Shown here: piece by piece, positions 1 through 6,867 of the stretch
Numbering within the stretch: the first letter of the stretch is position 1
Layout: each line of letters starts with the position of its first letter
From: Pseudomonadota bacterium
GTDB taxonomy: Bacteria > Pseudomonadota > Alphaproteobacteria > Rhizobiales > Rhizobiaceae
DNA length: 13,557 nucleotides
Direction: 5' to 3'
Assembly (NCBI GenBank): GCA_023416545.1
Contig: JAEZHO010000414.1
Coordinates: 1 to 13,557, forward strand
Translations under genes and position numbers: made by a program
Notes under the pieces: generated by a model
Database searches by the model: none
What the model saw: the letters and a program-made list of their open reading frames with translations, nothing else
Told to the model about the DNA's origin: nothing

Positions 1-191
1 AGAGGCGGCGCCTCGTGCGAGAGCGCTGCCGTCTCGACGGAGTTTCGCATTACCCAGTGAAGGAACCAGTCCGTGACCGCCCAGTGGCCGGAGCTCGCCC
101 TGACCCCGACAAGGCCCGACCAGCCAACCAGGAGCCCGGCGACGGGAGCAAGGACGACCGCTGCGACGAGATATCTGCGCCAGGCGCTCAC
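1..191 (-). CDS. Probable c-type cytochrome, N-terminal part (cut by window edge)
   Basis: This reading frame opens with a GTG at 189-191 whose last bases overlap the TGA of the ctaG gene (188-190), the same 4-bp coupling seen elsewhere in this operon. It stays open to the left edge, so only about 63 N-terminal residues are visible. They start MSAWRRYLVAAVVLAPVAG, a basic stretch followed by a hydrophobic segment that fits a signal anchor. Further on are GHWAVTDWFLHW and MRNSV, a pattern I associate with small membrane-anchored c-type cytochromes encoded at the end of caa3 oxidase clusters. The expected CXXCH haem site would lie beyond the edge and cannot be checked. Such a protein would carry electrons to, or work beside, the oxidase in the periplasm. 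The frame itself is well supported by its coupling and codon pattern. The product name rests on context and remembered family resemblance. Confidence 0.62.
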   Translation of the reverse strand, partial: MSAWRRYLVAAVVLAPVAGLLVGWSGLVGVRASSGHWAVTDWFLHWVMRNSVETAALSHEAPP

Positions 192-823
192 AGGCGTCCT
201 CCCGAATGTTCACGCGGCCCGAGCGCCGACGATAGCAGCAGGACGCCGCCAAGCAGGTAGACGACCGCCCCGACCAGCAGCATCACGACGCCGCCGGTCT
301 GCTGATCGACAGCCGCGCCCAGCGTGACCCCGAAACAGCTGACCTCGCCGACACCGTAGAGCGGTCGCGGTGACAGCGAAAGCAGCGCGCCGAGCAGGGT
401 CATGTGCATGGAGGTGAACAGCAGCCCGAACGTCCCGGCCAGCCGGCGAGCCTCCCGCCCCTCCTCCGCGCCTCCGAGACAGGAAAGCCAGAGCAGCAGC
501 CCGGCGCCAAGGAAAGTCGCCTGCTCCAGCGCGGTGACCGCAAAGGACGCTTCGGCCGCGGCACGCGCTGCGGGAAGATGCCAACCCCATACCGCGAAAA
601 GTTCGACGAGCGAGGCGATCACCGGCGTGAACCAGGGCCAGCGCATGGTGACGTCATGGCGTGAGCCGGACAACCCGACGGCGAGCAGGGGAGCGGCGCC
701 GGCGACGACGCTCATGTGGACGATCATGTGCACGGTGAAGGATTGCCGCCCCCCGAAGGGCAGCACGACGCCCCATGCGACGACCAGCAAAAGCAGACCT
801 GCCGTCAGCGCCGCCGTCCTCAT
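188..823 (-). CDS. ctaG: Cytochrome c oxidase assembly factor, CtaG (caa3) family
   Basis: This 211-residue, almost wholly hydrophobic protein has about six membrane helices. It matches the Caa3_CtaG family, the Bacillus-type CtaG needed to make caa3 oxidase, which is unrelated to Cox11 (also called CtaG in Paracoccus relatives). Family marks are the histidine pair in VHMIVHM (H32, H36), WGWH near residues 79-82, the SMHM motif around H140, and DQQTGG near 173-178. The family is thought to help form the copper centre of subunit I. The start is the ATG at 823, which overlaps the preceding gene's TGA as ATGA. The frame is open 106 codons further upstream, but that stretch lies inside the neighbouring gene and is rich in arginine and proline, so it is rejected. 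It is translated between the three-helix membrane protein and the putative cytochrome. Confidence 0.9.
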   Translation of the reverse strand: MRTAALTAGLLLLVVAWGVVLPFGGRQSFTVHMIVHMSVVAGAAPLLAVGLSGSRHDVTMRWPWFTPVIASLVELFAVWGWHLPAARAAAEASFAVTALEQATFLGAGLLLWLSCLGGAEEGREARRLAGTFGLLFTSMHMTLLGALLSLSPRPLYGVGEVSCFGVTLGAAVDQQTGGVVMLLVGAVVYLLGGVLLLSSALGPREHSGGRL

Positions 824-1203
824 TGGTAGCACCCGTGGATGAAGATCAGCGGAATGGCGACATAGACCACGGCGACGAAGCTCAGGCCCGACAGGAGCAG
901 CGTCGCGAACCCCTGGAAGCGGCGGCGATCCTGGGCGGTCGGCTGGTCGTGGGGCGGGTCGCCCGAGCCGAAGCCCCATTGACGCCAGGCGAGATAGGAG
1001 GACAGGACGATCATCGCGAGCGCAAGGATCGTGATGGCGCCGAGCACCAGCCTGACCGTGCCGAAGCCGATGCCCCACAGGGCAGCCTTCTCGCAGTAGA
1101 TCGCCACCGCGACATAGCAGAAGATGAAGTGCAGGGCCCATACCGCGGGGGCCGTGAACAGCGTCCAGAGCGTTTCGATTTCGCGGGGCAGGATATGTCG
1201 CAT
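820..1203 (-). CDS. Small three-helix membrane protein of the caa3 oxidase operon
   Basis: This 127-residue protein has three clear hydrophobic segments, at about residues 18-37, 47-70 and 99-122. A short charged loop (about 80-95) separates the second and third. The N terminus is MRHILPREIETLWTLF. I do not recognise a named family. It begins 3 bp after the ctaD stop, with a GAGG Shine-Dalgarno-like stretch spanning that stop, and its own TGA overlaps the ctaG start. This arrangement implies co-translation with the oxidase. Its place directly after the subunit III part is where Bacillus-type operons carry the small subunit IV (CtaF), so it may be an accessory subunit or an assembly helper. 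That is inference from position and topology only. C28, C37 and C125, and histidines at 5, 24, 85 and 123, are the only obvious metal-ligand candidates. Confidence 0.85.
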   Translation of the reverse strand: MRHILPREIETLWTLFTAPAVWALHFIFCYVAVAIYCEKAALWGIGFGTVRLVLGAITILALAMIVLSSYLAWRQWGFGSGDPPHDQPTAQDRRRFQGFATLLLSGLSFVAVVYVAIPLIFIHGCYQ

Positions 1204-1206
1204 GGC

Positions 1207-3717
1207 CTACCTCATCGCCGGGAAGAGGCCGAGCACGCCGAGCGACACGACGGCGGTCATCGTCAGGAAGTGCCAGTAGAGCGTCACGTTGACGATGTCC
1301 TGGTCATATCGGGCCGTCATCCTGCCGGCGAGGCTCCGCGCAAGACAATAGGCCTGCATGATGCATCCGGTTGCCGCATGCGCCGCCGTCCAGATCGCGA
1401 TGATCCAGACCGTCGCCGGATAGACATGGACCGTCGGCTGCATGTCGTGGGCATAGGGGCCGAGGAGCGCCGCCACCGCAGCGGCGCAGGTGACGATCAG
1501 TGAAGCCGCCAGTGCCGCGCGTGCCCCGTTTGCCCGGTCCTCGCCGTTGAGGTGCCGTGCCGCGAGCATGAGGACCCACGAGACGAGGAACAGCACGAGC
1601 GAGGTCATCGGCCAGAAGACGCCGGGACCGCCGAGGCCCGCGGTGAAGTCGTCGTGGATCGTCCAGTAGAAGAAGTAGCCGAACATCAGGCTCGCGAATG
1701 CCGTGCCGTCGCCGACCATGGTGATGAACATCGCCCACCATCCGACCGAGGCGGGCCCCGAACGGTATATGGGCAACCGCCTGCCCAGTCCGACATCGAT
1801 ATCCGGCGCTTCCGGTATTTCGGCCGTGCCGGTCCAGAGCCAGTAGAGGATGGCGATGAGCGTGATCACCGCGCAGACGATCGTGACCGCCCACCAGTGG
1901 AATGTCAGGGCGATGAACACCCCGCCCAGCGCCATAGCGGCGATGATCGTGACGTAGGACGTGCCGCCGACCCTGAGGCACTGGATCGGCTCGGCGTCGA
2001 GAACCGAGGTGACGAGCGTTTCGCGCCGGCCAGATTTCGCGTCCGGCAGGTAGTAGCGCCCCTCGTCGATATTCTTCTGGAGGTCCGGCTGGTCCCATAG
2101 CGGGTATCGGCTCTCGATGATCGGCACCGATCGCACCCCCCAGCTTTCGTCGGGATCGTTGGTCCATTCGAGCGTCCCCGATCGCCAGGGGTTGAGGTCG
2201 CCGATCTTCTGCTTCGGCCGGAACATATCGACGACGACGGTTAGGACCCCGGCTGCGAATATGAAGGCGCCGATTGTGGAGATCAGGTTGAACCAGTCCC
2301 AGCCGACATGGTCCGGATAGGTGAACACCCGCCGCGGCATGCCCCGGAGCCCGGAGAAATGCATCGGGAAGAAGCCGACGTTGAAGCCGACGAACATCAG
2401 CCAGAACGCCACCTTGCCCCAGGCATCGCTCAGTTTCTTGCCGGTGACGAAGGGGAAGTAATAGTAGATCCCCGCGATCACCGGGAAAAGCATGCCGCCG
2501 ATCAGCACGTAATGCAGATGGGCGACGACGAAATAAGTGTCGTGCGCCTGCCAGTCGAATGGCACGAGCGCCACCATCACGCCCGTCAGCCCGCCGATAA
2601 CGAAGGTGATCAGGCCTCCCGCTCCGAACAGCATGGGCACCGAGAATATCACCCGCCCAGCGAGCATGGTGGCGATGAACACGAATATCTGCACGCCCGT
2701 CGGAATGACGACGGCTTCCGATGCCGCGGAGAAGAAGGCGAGCGAGATCTGCGGCAGTCCGGTGGTGAACATGTGGTGGACCCAGAGCCCGAAGCTCAGG
2801 AACCCGGTCCCCACGGCCGCCAGCACGATCCAGGAATAGCCGACGATCGGCCGCTGGGAGAATGTCGGCACGATCATGGCCATCAGGGCGATGGCCGGCA
2901 GGAAGATGATGTAGACTTCCGGATGGCCGAATATCCAGAACAGATGCTGCCAGAGGAGAGGGTCGCCTCCCCTCTCCGCGTCGAAGAACGGCCAGTCGAA
3001 CATCCGCTCCATCTCGAAGAGAATGTCGCCGGCGATCAGCGGCGGGAAGGCGAAAAGGATCATCCCCGCGACGATCAGCAGATACCATGCGAACATCGGC
3101 ATCATGTTGATCCGCATGCCGGGTGCGCGGCACTTCATGATCCCGACGATGATTTCGACGGCGGCCGCGATCGACGCAACCTCGATGAAGGAAAGCCCCA
3201 GCAGCCAGATGTCTGCGCCGATCCCGGAGAATTCCTTGTCGGTCGCGAGCGGCGGATACATGAACCAGCCGGTGCTCGGCGCGGAATTGAAGAAGATGGA
3301 GCCGCAGACGAAGATGCCGCCGAGGAGGAAGCTCCAGAAGCCGAAGGCGGACAGGCGCGGAAAGGGAAGCTCGCGGGCGCCCAGCATCGAAGGCAGGAGG
3401 AAGATCGCGATCGCCTCGAAGATCGGCACGGCGAACAGGAACATCATCACCGTGCCGTGCAGGGTGAAGGCCTGGTTGAAGAAATCGGCAGTCAGCAGGT
3501 CGTTGTTCGGCACCGCGAGCTGGAGCCGCATCAGCAGCGCGAGCACGCCCGCAAACAGCATGAAGCCGAACGAGGCGACACCGTACCACAGGCCGATTTC
3601 GCTGTTGTTGACCGACGTCCAGTAACGCCAGCCGGAGGGCGTCTCCCAGACCTTCCGCAGTCGCGCCTCCTGCGCGGCCCGCTCCTCGGGGGTGAAATCG
3701 CCGAGAACGTCCGTCAT
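1207..3717 (-). CDS. ctaD: Cytochrome c oxidase subunit I-subunit III fusion (caa3-type)
   Basis: This 836-residue protein is the catalytic core of a haem-copper oxidase that reduces O2 to water and pumps protons. Residues 1-500 are subunit I with 12 helices. Haem a ligands are H87 and H402, haem a3 is H400, and CuB ligands are H265, H314 and H315. Tyr269 of the HPEVY motif (cross-linked to His in the family) and Glu267 place it in the A1 type. A hydrophilic linker of about 85 residues leads to a subunit III-like part (about 588-836) with seven helices. By eye, the D-channel Asp appears as Glu116, two conserved Asn as I105 and S123, and the K-channel Lys as Gln343. The ATG at 3717 overlaps the ctaC stop as ATGA. 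The frame extends upstream to 4335, but that part is out-of-frame ctaC. Fused I+III chains are known in other caa3 oxidases. Confidence 0.96.
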   Translation of the reverse strand: MTDVLGDFTPEERAAQEARLRKVWETPSGWRYWTSVNNSEIGLWYGVASFGFMLFAGVLALLMRLQLAVPNNDLLTADFFNQAFTLHGTVMMFLFAVPIFEAIAIFLLPSMLGARELPFPRLSAFGFWSFLLGGIFVCGSIFFNSAPSTGWFMYPPLATDKEFSGIGADIWLLGLSFIEVASIAAAVEIIVGIMKCRAPGMRINMMPMFAWYLLIVAGMILFAFPPLIAGDILFEMERMFDWPFFDAERGGDPLLWQHLFWIFGHPEVYIIFLPAIALMAMIVPTFSQRPIVGYSWIVLAAVGTGFLSFGLWVHHMFTTGLPQISLAFFSAASEAVVIPTGVQIFVFIATMLAGRVIFSVPMLFGAGGLITFVIGGLTGVMVALVPFDWQAHDTYFVVAHLHYVLIGGMLFPVIAGIYYYFPFVTGKKLSDAWGKVAFWLMFVGFNVGFFPMHFSGLRGMPRRVFTYPDHVGWDWFNLISTIGAFIFAAGVLTVVVDMFRPKQKIGDLNPWRSGTLEWTNDPDESWGVRSVPIIESRYPLWDQPDLQKNIDEGRYYLPDAKSGRRETLVTSVLDAEPIQCLRVGGTSYVTIIAAMALGGVFIALTFHWWAVTIVCAVITLIAILYWLWTGTAEIPEAPDIDVGLGRRLPIYRSGPASVGWWAMFITMVGDGTAFASLMFGYFFYWTIHDDFTAGLGGPGVFWPMTSLVLFLVSWVLMLAARHLNGEDRANGARAALAASLIVTCAAAVAALLGPYAHDMQPTVHVYPATVWIIAIWTAAHAATGCIMQAYCLARSLAGRMTARYDQDIVNVTLYWHFLTMTAVVSLGVLGLFPAMR

Positions 3718-4727
3718 CGAAGCGCCGCCAGATATGTTGCGATGCTCTCGGCATCTCCGTCCGGCAGCATCCCGAACGATGGCATCCGCGAGCCCGGCTT
3801 GATCTCCGAGGGATGGCGGATGAAGCGGGCGACGTTCTCCGGCGTGTTGGCCATCGTCCCCGCGCCAACGCTGCCGCGATCTCCGAACGCGGTGAGATTG
3901 GGCCCGATCGTGCCTCGCGCCTCCGTCCCGTCGATGGCGTGGCAGGCCCCGCATCCGTGCCGCAGGAAAAGGCGGTGCCCCTCGCCCGCACCGGGACCTG
4001 CCGCAGCGCTTGCGGGTTGGCGGCTCGTCGCCAGCCAGTCCTCGAACTCGGAGGCTTCCACCGCTTCGACGTGGAATGCCATGAGCGCATGCGACGGACC
4101 GCAGAACTCCGCACAGGCGCCACGATAGATGCCGGGCTTCGACGCTTCCAGCATCAGATGGTTGGTGCGTCCCGGGATCATGTCCATCTTGCCGCCGAGA
4201 GAGGGTATCCAGAAGGAATGGATGACGTCCGGGGATTTCACGATGAAGATCACGCGTTCTCCTACCGGCATCCTCACCTCGTTGGCGCGCTCGACGAGAA
4301 TTCGGCCCTCTGCGTCGAGGTAGCGCACGCGCCACCAGAACTGTTCACCGGTCACCTCGATGCGATGCGCGCCCTCCGCGCCCGCCGCCGACCATGGGCG
4401 CAGGTTGGGGAGCAGCCAGACGGCATAGGAGAGGAGGACCGTCAGCACGATCACCGGGCCGATCGCCCCGCCCCACAGGATGAGCCGTCCTGCAGAGCGC
4501 TCCGAATGCGGCTCGCGTGCCGTGCGCGCGGCGTAGAACAGCATCAGCACCACGGCGGCCCAGATCAGACCGCCTCCGACGACCATGACATAAAAGAGCG
4601 TCGCGACGTCTGACGCCTCGGGACCGGCCGGATCCAGCGCCGATTGGATGCCGGAACAGGACGTTGCCGCAGGGCAGGCAGAAATCCAGGCAAGCTGTCG
4701 GAACCGACCGCGGCCACGTCCGTTCAC
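3714..4727 (-). CDS. ctaC: Cytochrome c oxidase subunit II with fused cytochrome c domain
   Basis: This subunit accepts electrons for the oxidase. With the GTG start at 4727 it has 337 residues. It has a basic N terminus, a short hydrophobic stretch ending in a possible lipobox (ATSC, C24), two helices (about 42-66 and 84-106), and a periplasmic CuA domain. The CuA ligands are all present: H170, C205, E207, C209, H213 and M216. A C-terminal cytochrome c domain follows, with CGACH (C259, C262, H263) and the probable axial Met in SRMPSF (M315), which defines the caa3 type. The start is uncertain. The frame is open to a TAA at 4872-4874, a TTG at 4781 has a GGTGGG upstream, and the GTG has a poor ribosome site but gives the more sensible signal sequence. 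The signal core is weak for a lipoprotein. This is the first gene of the operon. An EcfG-like motif faces it from upstream. Confidence 0.93.
   Translation of the reverse strand: MNGRGRGRFRQLAWISACPAATSCSGIQSALDPAGPEASDVATLFYVMVVGGGLIWAAVVLMLFYAARTAREPHSERSAGRLILWGGAIGPVIVLTVLLSYAVWLLPNLRPWSAAGAEGAHRIEVTGEQFWWRVRYLDAEGRILVERANEVRMPVGERVIFIVKSPDVIHSFWIPSLGGKMDMIPGRTNHLMLEASKPGIYRGACAEFCGPSHALMAFHVEAVEASEFEDWLATSRQPASAAAGPGAGEGHRLFLRHGCGACHAIDGTEARGTIGPNLTAFGDRGSVGAGTMANTPENVARFIRHPSEIKPGSRMPSFGMLPDGDAESIATYLAALR
4700..4724 (+). promoter_or_regulatory. Perfect EcfG-type promoter motif, rightward, inside the 5' end of ctaC
   Basis: GGAAC at 4700-4704 and CGTT at 4721-4724 are separated by exactly 16 bases. 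This matches the known alphaproteobacterial general-stress sigma factor consensus (GGAAC-N16/17-CGTT). It lies within the first codons of ctaC on the opposite strand. A transcript from it would begin near 4730 and run antisense to the ctaC leader, towards the 62-residue protein and PfpI genes, with a leader of about 230 bases. It may be a chance match in coding DNA, or a second distal promoter. Confidence 0.4.
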
Positions 4728-4831
4728 CGGATGCGACCGTCTGTTTCGTCCCGCCGTCCGGCAAACCGCATCGCCCGTCAAGTTCCCACCGCAGTTCCAG
4801 AACCGCTCCCCGCCGAAGAGCCTCGCGGCGA

Positions 4832-4856
4832 AACTGATTGCCCGGCGATTTGTTCC
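4832..4856 (-). promoter_or_regulatory. EcfG-like promoter motif facing the caa3 oxidase operon
   Basis: On the minus strand GGAAC (4856-4852) is followed after 16 bases by AGTT (4835-4832). This differs from the EcfG consensus only at the first, least conserved, base of the -10 element. Transcription would start near 4825, about 45 bases before the TTG and 100 bases before the GTG candidate start of ctaC. Its place in the divergent intergenic region supports it, but the relaxed motif can occur by chance. Confidence 0.35.
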
Positions 4857-4896
4857 AGCCGATCGGTCAACTTAGATTTCACCGGGACAAAAAAGT

Positions 4897-4921
4897 GGAA
4901 CTCCCGGCGCTTTTGCGGGTT
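4897..4921 (+). promoter_or_regulatory. EcfG-type (general stress) promoter for the 62-aa protein and pfpI genes
   Basis: GGAAC at 4897-4901 and GGTT at 4918-4921 are separated by 16 bases in a locally AT-rich stretch between divergent genes. Transcription would start at about 4927-4930, leaving a leader of about 30 bases that contains an AGAAGGA ribosome site (4943-4949) before the ATG at 4959. The -35 part is perfect and the -10 part differs at one weakly conserved base. Spacing, orientation and geometry are what a working promoter should have. Confidence 0.62.
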
Positions 4922-4958
4922 TGCCTTCAGAGAGGTGTTACCAGAAGGAAAAGCGGCG

Positions 4959-5147
4959 ATGCTCAATTTCTTCCAGCGCTTGTTCGGCAGGACCAGGACG
5001 CGTGCCTCGCGAAAGGACAGTCCACCGGAGGATGTGCAGGTCCTGGTGCCCGAGGCCGTGGAATTGCCATTGCCGAAGGCGCCCCGGGAGGAAATCGCCG
5101 TCCCTGCGTCGATCAACGGACGCGACCTCTCAAGCGGCCGGCTCTAG
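4959..5147 (+). CDS. Small hypothetical protein (62 aa)
   Basis: This small gene has a good ribosome site (AGAAGGA, nine bases before the ATG). It encodes a 62-residue protein I do not recognise. The N terminus, MLNFFQRLFGRTRTRAS, could form a short amphipathic basic helix. The rest is acidic and proline-rich (several V-P-E and L-P-L-P-like stretches), so probably unstructured. There is no signal peptide, cysteine or metal motif. The same frame is open further upstream to 4644, but the ribosome site and the EcfG-like promoter at 4897-4921 argue for this start. It ends 43 bp before the PfpI-family gene and is probably co-transcribed with it under stress control. Translation is likely but not proven, and function is unknown. 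Confidence 0.62.
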   Translation: MLNFFQRLFGRTRTRASRKDSPPEDVQVLVPEAVELPLPKAPREEIAVPASINGRDLSSGRL

Positions 5148-5190
5148 GCGCCGGCCCCAACATATCAAACCGCATCAACAGGAGCATACA

Positions 5191-5748
5191 ATGGCTGACT
5201 TCAAGTCTGCGTCCATTCTCATTCTCGCGACCGACGGTTATGAACGGTCCGAACTTCGCGTCCCACTGGAGGAGCTCCGCAACGCGGGAGCAGAGGTGAA
5301 GATCGCCTCCATCAAGTCGGGACAGATCAAGAGCTGGGATGAAAAGAACTGGAGAGACAGCGTCGATGTCGACCTGCTCGTTCCGGACGTGAAGGTGGAG
5401 GATTTCGACGCCCTTGTTCTTCCCGGCGGCCAGATCAATCCGGACGTCCTGCGTGCCGACGAAGGCGCGGTTCAGCTTGTCCGGGACTTCGTGAAGAGCG
5501 GAAAGCCGGTGGCGGCCATCTGCCACGGACCGTGGCTTCTTGTGGAGGCGGATGCGCTGCGTGGCCGCAAGGCGACCTCCTACTCCTCCATCAGGACAGA
5601 TATGCGCAATGCCGGCGCCGAATGGGTGGATGAGGCCGTCGTCGTCGACCAAGGCATCATCACCTCACGCTCGCCGAAGGACCTGCAGCCTTTCGTGGCG
5701 AAGATTGTGGAAGAGGTCAAGGAAGGTCGCCACGCCCGCGCCGCCTGA
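5191..5748 (+). CDS. DJ-1/PfpI family protein (type 1 glutamine amidotransferase-like)
   Basis: This 185-residue cytoplasmic protein has the full PfpI/YhbO layout. E18 lies in TDGYERSEL, LVLPGG is at about 75-80, and the nucleophile elbow AICHGPW contains C111 and H112. Cys-His plus the early Glu is the usual active site of this family. Members have been described as intracellular proteases, chaperones or glyoxal and deglycation enzymes that protect against oxidative, acid or carbonyl stress. Which activity applies here cannot be told from sequence. The length is normal for a single-domain family member. The ATG is preceded by GGAG at 5181-5184, six bases upstream. The gene follows a small unknown gene and lies downstream of EcfG-like promoter motifs, fitting a stress role. 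Its TGA directly abuts the stop codon of the convergent topoisomerase gene. Confidence 0.95.
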   Translation: MADFKSASILILATDGYERSELRVPLEELRNAGAEVKIASIKSGQIKSWDEKNWRDSVDVDLLVPDVKVEDFDALVLPGGQINPDVLRADEGAVQLVRDFVKSGKPVAAICHGPWLLVEADALRGRKATSYSSIRTDMRNAGAEWVDEAVVVDQGIITSRSPKDLQPFVAKIVEEVKEGRHARAA

Positions 5749-6858
5749 TCATGCCTCGGCGGCCGCGGCCCTCCACCTTTGGAGCGAATCCGTGGCCGCC
5801 CCGGTCTGTATCTGCACCGACGCGCTCTTGAGGATGGCGAGCAGGCGTCTTTCATCGGCGCGCAAGCCCCGCAGTTGTGGAGGCTTCAGCTCGTTGGCGA
5901 CAAGCCGTTCGACCGGGGATATGTCGTCCACGAGCGAAAGCACCGCCGGGTGGATGTAGCTCGAGCGACAGACCGCGGGTGTGTTGTGCAGCCGCTCGGA
6001 TGCCGCTTGGCAGATCAGCTTCACCCTGGGCTGCAGCCCTCCCCGATGAGCCTCCCACACGGCATTGAAGCCGGCAAGGCTCCCGCCCCATGTGCGGAAT
6101 GTCTTCGCCGAGACCGGGAAGCCCGCGATCTCCGCCAGATAGGCGTTGAGCCGGCCGGAATCCACGGATCGGGCGACGCCTCCCTCGTCCGGAAACGAGA
6201 AGAGGTGACGACCCGGAAGATCGGCGATCTCCTCGAATATCCGCTGCAGTCGCGGATGCTTGATCGTGTGGCTGACCCGCTTTCCGCCCTTGGCCGTGAA
6301 GCGCAAGAGCACGGCTTCGTCCGTCAAGGTCATGTGCCGCTTCAAGAGCGTCGTCGCGCCGTAGGTCCGGTTTTCCTTGGCATAGGCGAGATTGCCGACG
6401 CGCAGATGCGCGGTATCCATCAGCGCCAGGATCGCGGCCAGCACGGCCTCGGGCCGGTGGAGCCCGAGTGCCAGATCGCGCTCGATCCGCCGGCGGATGC
6501 GCGGCAGCACTTCGCCGAAACGAGCGAGCTGGTCGAACTTGAGCTCGCTGCGAAGGCTCTGCCATTCGGCGTGGTACCGGTACTGCTTGCGCCCGCGGGC
6601 ATCATATCCGGTCGCCTGGAGATGGCCCCGGCTGTCCATACATATCCAGACGTTCTCGTAGGCGGGCGGCAGGCCGAGCGCGGCGATCCGGCGCCTTTCC
6701 TTGGGATCGCTGAGGAGGCTTCCGTCCGGAAGCCGGTAGCAGAACCCCTTGCCCTTCCGGAGCCGGCGGATGCCGGGCTCCGTGTCGCTGACATAGGTCA
6801 GGCCGACGGCCTTGAGGGTCTCTTCATCGAAGACGGGAATATCGGTGACGGCATCCAT
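5749..6858 (-). CDS. DNA topoisomerase IB (poxvirus/Deinococcus type)
   Basis: This 369-residue protein relaxes positive and negative supercoils without ATP, through a 3'-phosphotyrosyl link. An N-terminal domain (about 20-100, with FCYRLPDG and LGLPPAYENVWIC) precedes the catalytic domain. The active-site set is complete by comparison with known bacterial enzymes: R153 (HLRVGN), K190 (FTAKGG), R255 (KTFRTWGG), N292 (HNTPAV) and the nucleophile Y301 (SSYIHP). Length and layout are normal. The ATG at 6858 is chosen because the upstream open frame, to 7305, runs through the kinase gene and lacks topoisomerase sequence. There is no clear ribosome site. A perfect EcfG promoter just upstream would start the transcript only a few bases before the ATG, so the mRNA may be almost leaderless. 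It lies 46 bp downstream of the kinase gene and may also be read from there. Confidence 0.95.
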   Translation of the reverse strand: MDAVTDIPVFDEETLKAVGLTYVSDTEPGIRRLRKGKGFCYRLPDGSLLSDPKERRRIAALGLPPAYENVWICMDSRGHLQATGYDARGRKQYRYHAEWQSLRSELKFDQLARFGEVLPRIRRRIERDLALGLHRPEAVLAAILALMDTAHLRVGNLAYAKENRTYGATTLLKRHMTLTDEAVLLRFTAKGGKRVSHTIKHPRLQRIFEEIADLPGRHLFSFPDEGGVARSVDSGRLNAYLAEIAGFPVSAKTFRTWGGSLAGFNAVWEAHRGGLQPRVKLICQAASERLHNTPAVCRSSYIHPAVLSLVDDISPVERLVANELKPPQLRGLRADERRLLAILKSASVQIQTGAATDSLQRWRAAAAEA

Positions 6859-6867
6859 GGGCCTAAG

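Noticed and set aside
1304..4123. Long leftward open frame of about 940 codons in another frame of ctaD and ctaC
   Set aside because: Arginine-rich out-of-frame shadow. The overlapping frame holds all oxidase ligands.
2308..4128. Long rightward open frame of about 600 codons opposite ctaD and ctaC
   Set aside because: It is composed of His, Arg, Glu, Asp and Gly-rich sequence with no family pattern and lies fully antisense to genes with clear catalytic motifs. Such frames are common in GC-rich DNA.
3718..4335. Upstream extension of the ctaD frame
   Set aside because: It lies inside ctaC, lacks oxidase-like sequence, and the ATG at 3717 is coupled to the ctaC stop.
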